A DNA stretch of 64,000 bases, from NCBI RefSeq assembly GCF_000473245.1, contig NC_022524.1, forward strand, positions 4,178,501-4,242,500, in the 5' to 3' direction. The DNA comes from Bacillus infantis NRRL B-14911. Lineage in GTDB: Bacteria > Bacillota > Bacilli > Bacillales > Cytobacillaceae. This document shows positions 63,151-64,000 of the stretch, piece by piece (positions within the stretch are counted from its first letter, which is position 1; each line of letters opens with the position of its first letter). The notes beneath the pieces are model-generated. The model searched no databases. It was not told the origin of the DNA and saw only the letters and a list, made by a program, of their open reading frames with translations. A program made the translations under genes and the position numbers.

Positions 63151-64000
63151 CATGGGACACAATAAGTTCGGCCTGGCCTTCGACTTCGTATTCTCCGAAG
63201 TCGGAAGGGAGAATGAAATGGTCTCCTCTGGTAAAAGCATATTCTTTTCCATCTGCCTTCAGGACGCCGCTGCCGTTCAGCACACTGCCCAAAAGGAATG
63301 GTTTGTCCTGTGCAAAGCTCGCCTTGCCATTGATGTTCCATTTGTAGACCGTAAAGTACTCTGCTTCAACGAACTTCGTGACCTCGGCTTCTCCTTGCTT
63401 TTTCACAGACGGCTCAACACGTGTGGACTGATGCGGGATAGCAGTGACCGCAATTGACTTATCAATATGCAGCTCACGTGTATTTCCTTCAGCGTCCTTC
63501 CGGTCATAGTCGTACACACGGTAGGTTGTGTCAGAGCTCTGCTGCGTCTCAAGAATCAGCGTGCCTTTGCAAAGCGCATGGATAGTCCCGCTCGGTACAT
63601 AGAAAAAGTCGCCCGGCTTTACAGACACACGGCGCAGAAGCTCATTCCACTCGCCCTTTTCAACACGCTCTACAAACTCTTCCTTTGTCTGGGCCGTATG
63701 GCCGAAAATCAGCTCGGCATCCTCATCACAGTCAATGATGTACCAGCACTCCGTCTTGCCCAATTCGCCATTCTCATGCTCTTTCGCATAAGAATCATTC
63801 GGATGGACCTGAACCGATAAATCAGCATTCGCATCAAGGATTTTTGTCAGCAAAGGAAAAACCGGCGAAGAGTAGTTTCCGAACAGCTCGCGGTTGTTTT
63901 CCCACAGCTCCCCGATCGTCCTGCCGGCATACTCCCCATTCTTTACTGTGCTCTGCCCGTTCGGATGGCCGGAAATTGCCCAGCATTCTCCTGTATGGTC
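63146..64000 (-). CDS. manA: Mannose-6-phosphate isomerase (partial, 5' end outside window)
   Basis: 284 residues visible; the frame runs open to the last base of the window, so the start is missing. GECWAISGHPNG, then LSVQVHPNDSYA (zinc histidine), GKTECWYIIDC (zinc glutamate) and VPSGTIHALCKG (zinc histidine) are the type I phosphomannose isomerase motifs of the Bacillus ManA/Pmi group; a small C-terminal cupin follows. It converts mannose 6-phosphate from ManP to fructose 6-phosphate. It is upstream of manR but separated by a terminator, so manA is likely a separate unit or part of an operon beyond the edge. Confidence 0.93.
   Translation of the reverse strand, partial: DHTGECWAISGHPNGQSTVKNGEYAGRTIGELWENNRELFGNYSSPVFPLLTKILDANADLSVQVHPNDSYAKEHENGELGKTECWYIIDCDEDAELIFGHTAQTKEEFVERVEKGEWNELLRRVSVKPGDFFYVPSGTIHALCKGTLILETQQSSDTTYRVYDYDRKDAEGNTRELHIDKSIAVTAIPHQSTRVEPSVKKQGEAEVTKFVEAEYFTVYKWNINGKASFAQDKPFLLGSVLNGSGVLKADGKEYAFTRGDHFILPSDFGEYEVEGQAELIVSHV

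Overview
The window comes from a moderate-GC member of the Bacillaceae (a Bacillus or Cytobacillus-like Firmicute). The grounds are strong AGGAGG ribosome sites, intrinsic terminators with long T runs, PyrR- and CcpA-type sites, PTS operons with PRD regulators, SLH-domain surface proteins, and gene families whose nearest well-known relatives are in Bacillus. It is a nutrient-scavenging region; no rRNA, tRNA, transposase, phage gene or CRISPR array was seen.

Layout. 1-2.2 kb holds a truncated M14-type carboxypeptidase end, a LysM protein, a phosphoribosyltransferase-like protein and a VanZ-like protein. 2.3-5.2 kb holds codBA (cytosine permease and deaminase) behind a complete PyrR-type attenuator. 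5.6-11.3 kb (+ strand) is a catabolic operon: an NRAMP-fold transporter lacking the metal-binding residues, an epimerase, a DapA-type aldolase, an unusual multidomain regulator and a Gfo/Idh oxidoreductase. It meets, tail to tail, an approximately 19-kb minus-strand polysaccharide locus (11.4-30.0 kb). That locus has an LplABC-type ABC importer, a YesL protein, a heparinase II/III-like lyase, a GntR regulator fused to a solute-binding domain, an esterase, two related beta-propeller proteins (one secreted, one cytosolic), a DegT aminotransferase, a deacetylase-like protein and a GH88 unsaturated uronyl hydrolase. A two-box operator recurs with fixed spacing in front of three of its transcription units. 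The two clusters together look like uptake and breakdown of an unidentified uronic-acid polysaccharide.

30-38.9 kb holds an SGNH hydrolase, a cupin, a lipoprotein plus SLH-protein pair, and a 1713-residue SLH-anchored surface phosphoesterase. 38.9-43.9 kb is an E. coli-style frl (fructoselysine) operon with two near-identical operator-promoter copies. 44-47 kb holds small membrane proteins and a membrane-anchored FAD oxidase. 47.2-55.5 kb is a sorbitol/glucitol PTS operon bracketed by two diverged copies of a 0.6-0.9 kb direct repeat, each carrying a small membrane-protein gene. 55.5-64 kb is a mannose/beta-glucoside block: ROK kinase, GntR regulator, GH1 phospho-glycosidase, ManP-type EIIBCA, ManR and ManA, the last running off the right edge.

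The most notable items are the uncharacterised uronide locus with its operator regulon and fused regulator, the metal-ligand-less NRAMP protein, the 21-nt periodic array next to a terminator found at two loci, the duplicated flanks of the sorbitol cassette, and the PyrR attenuator on codBA.
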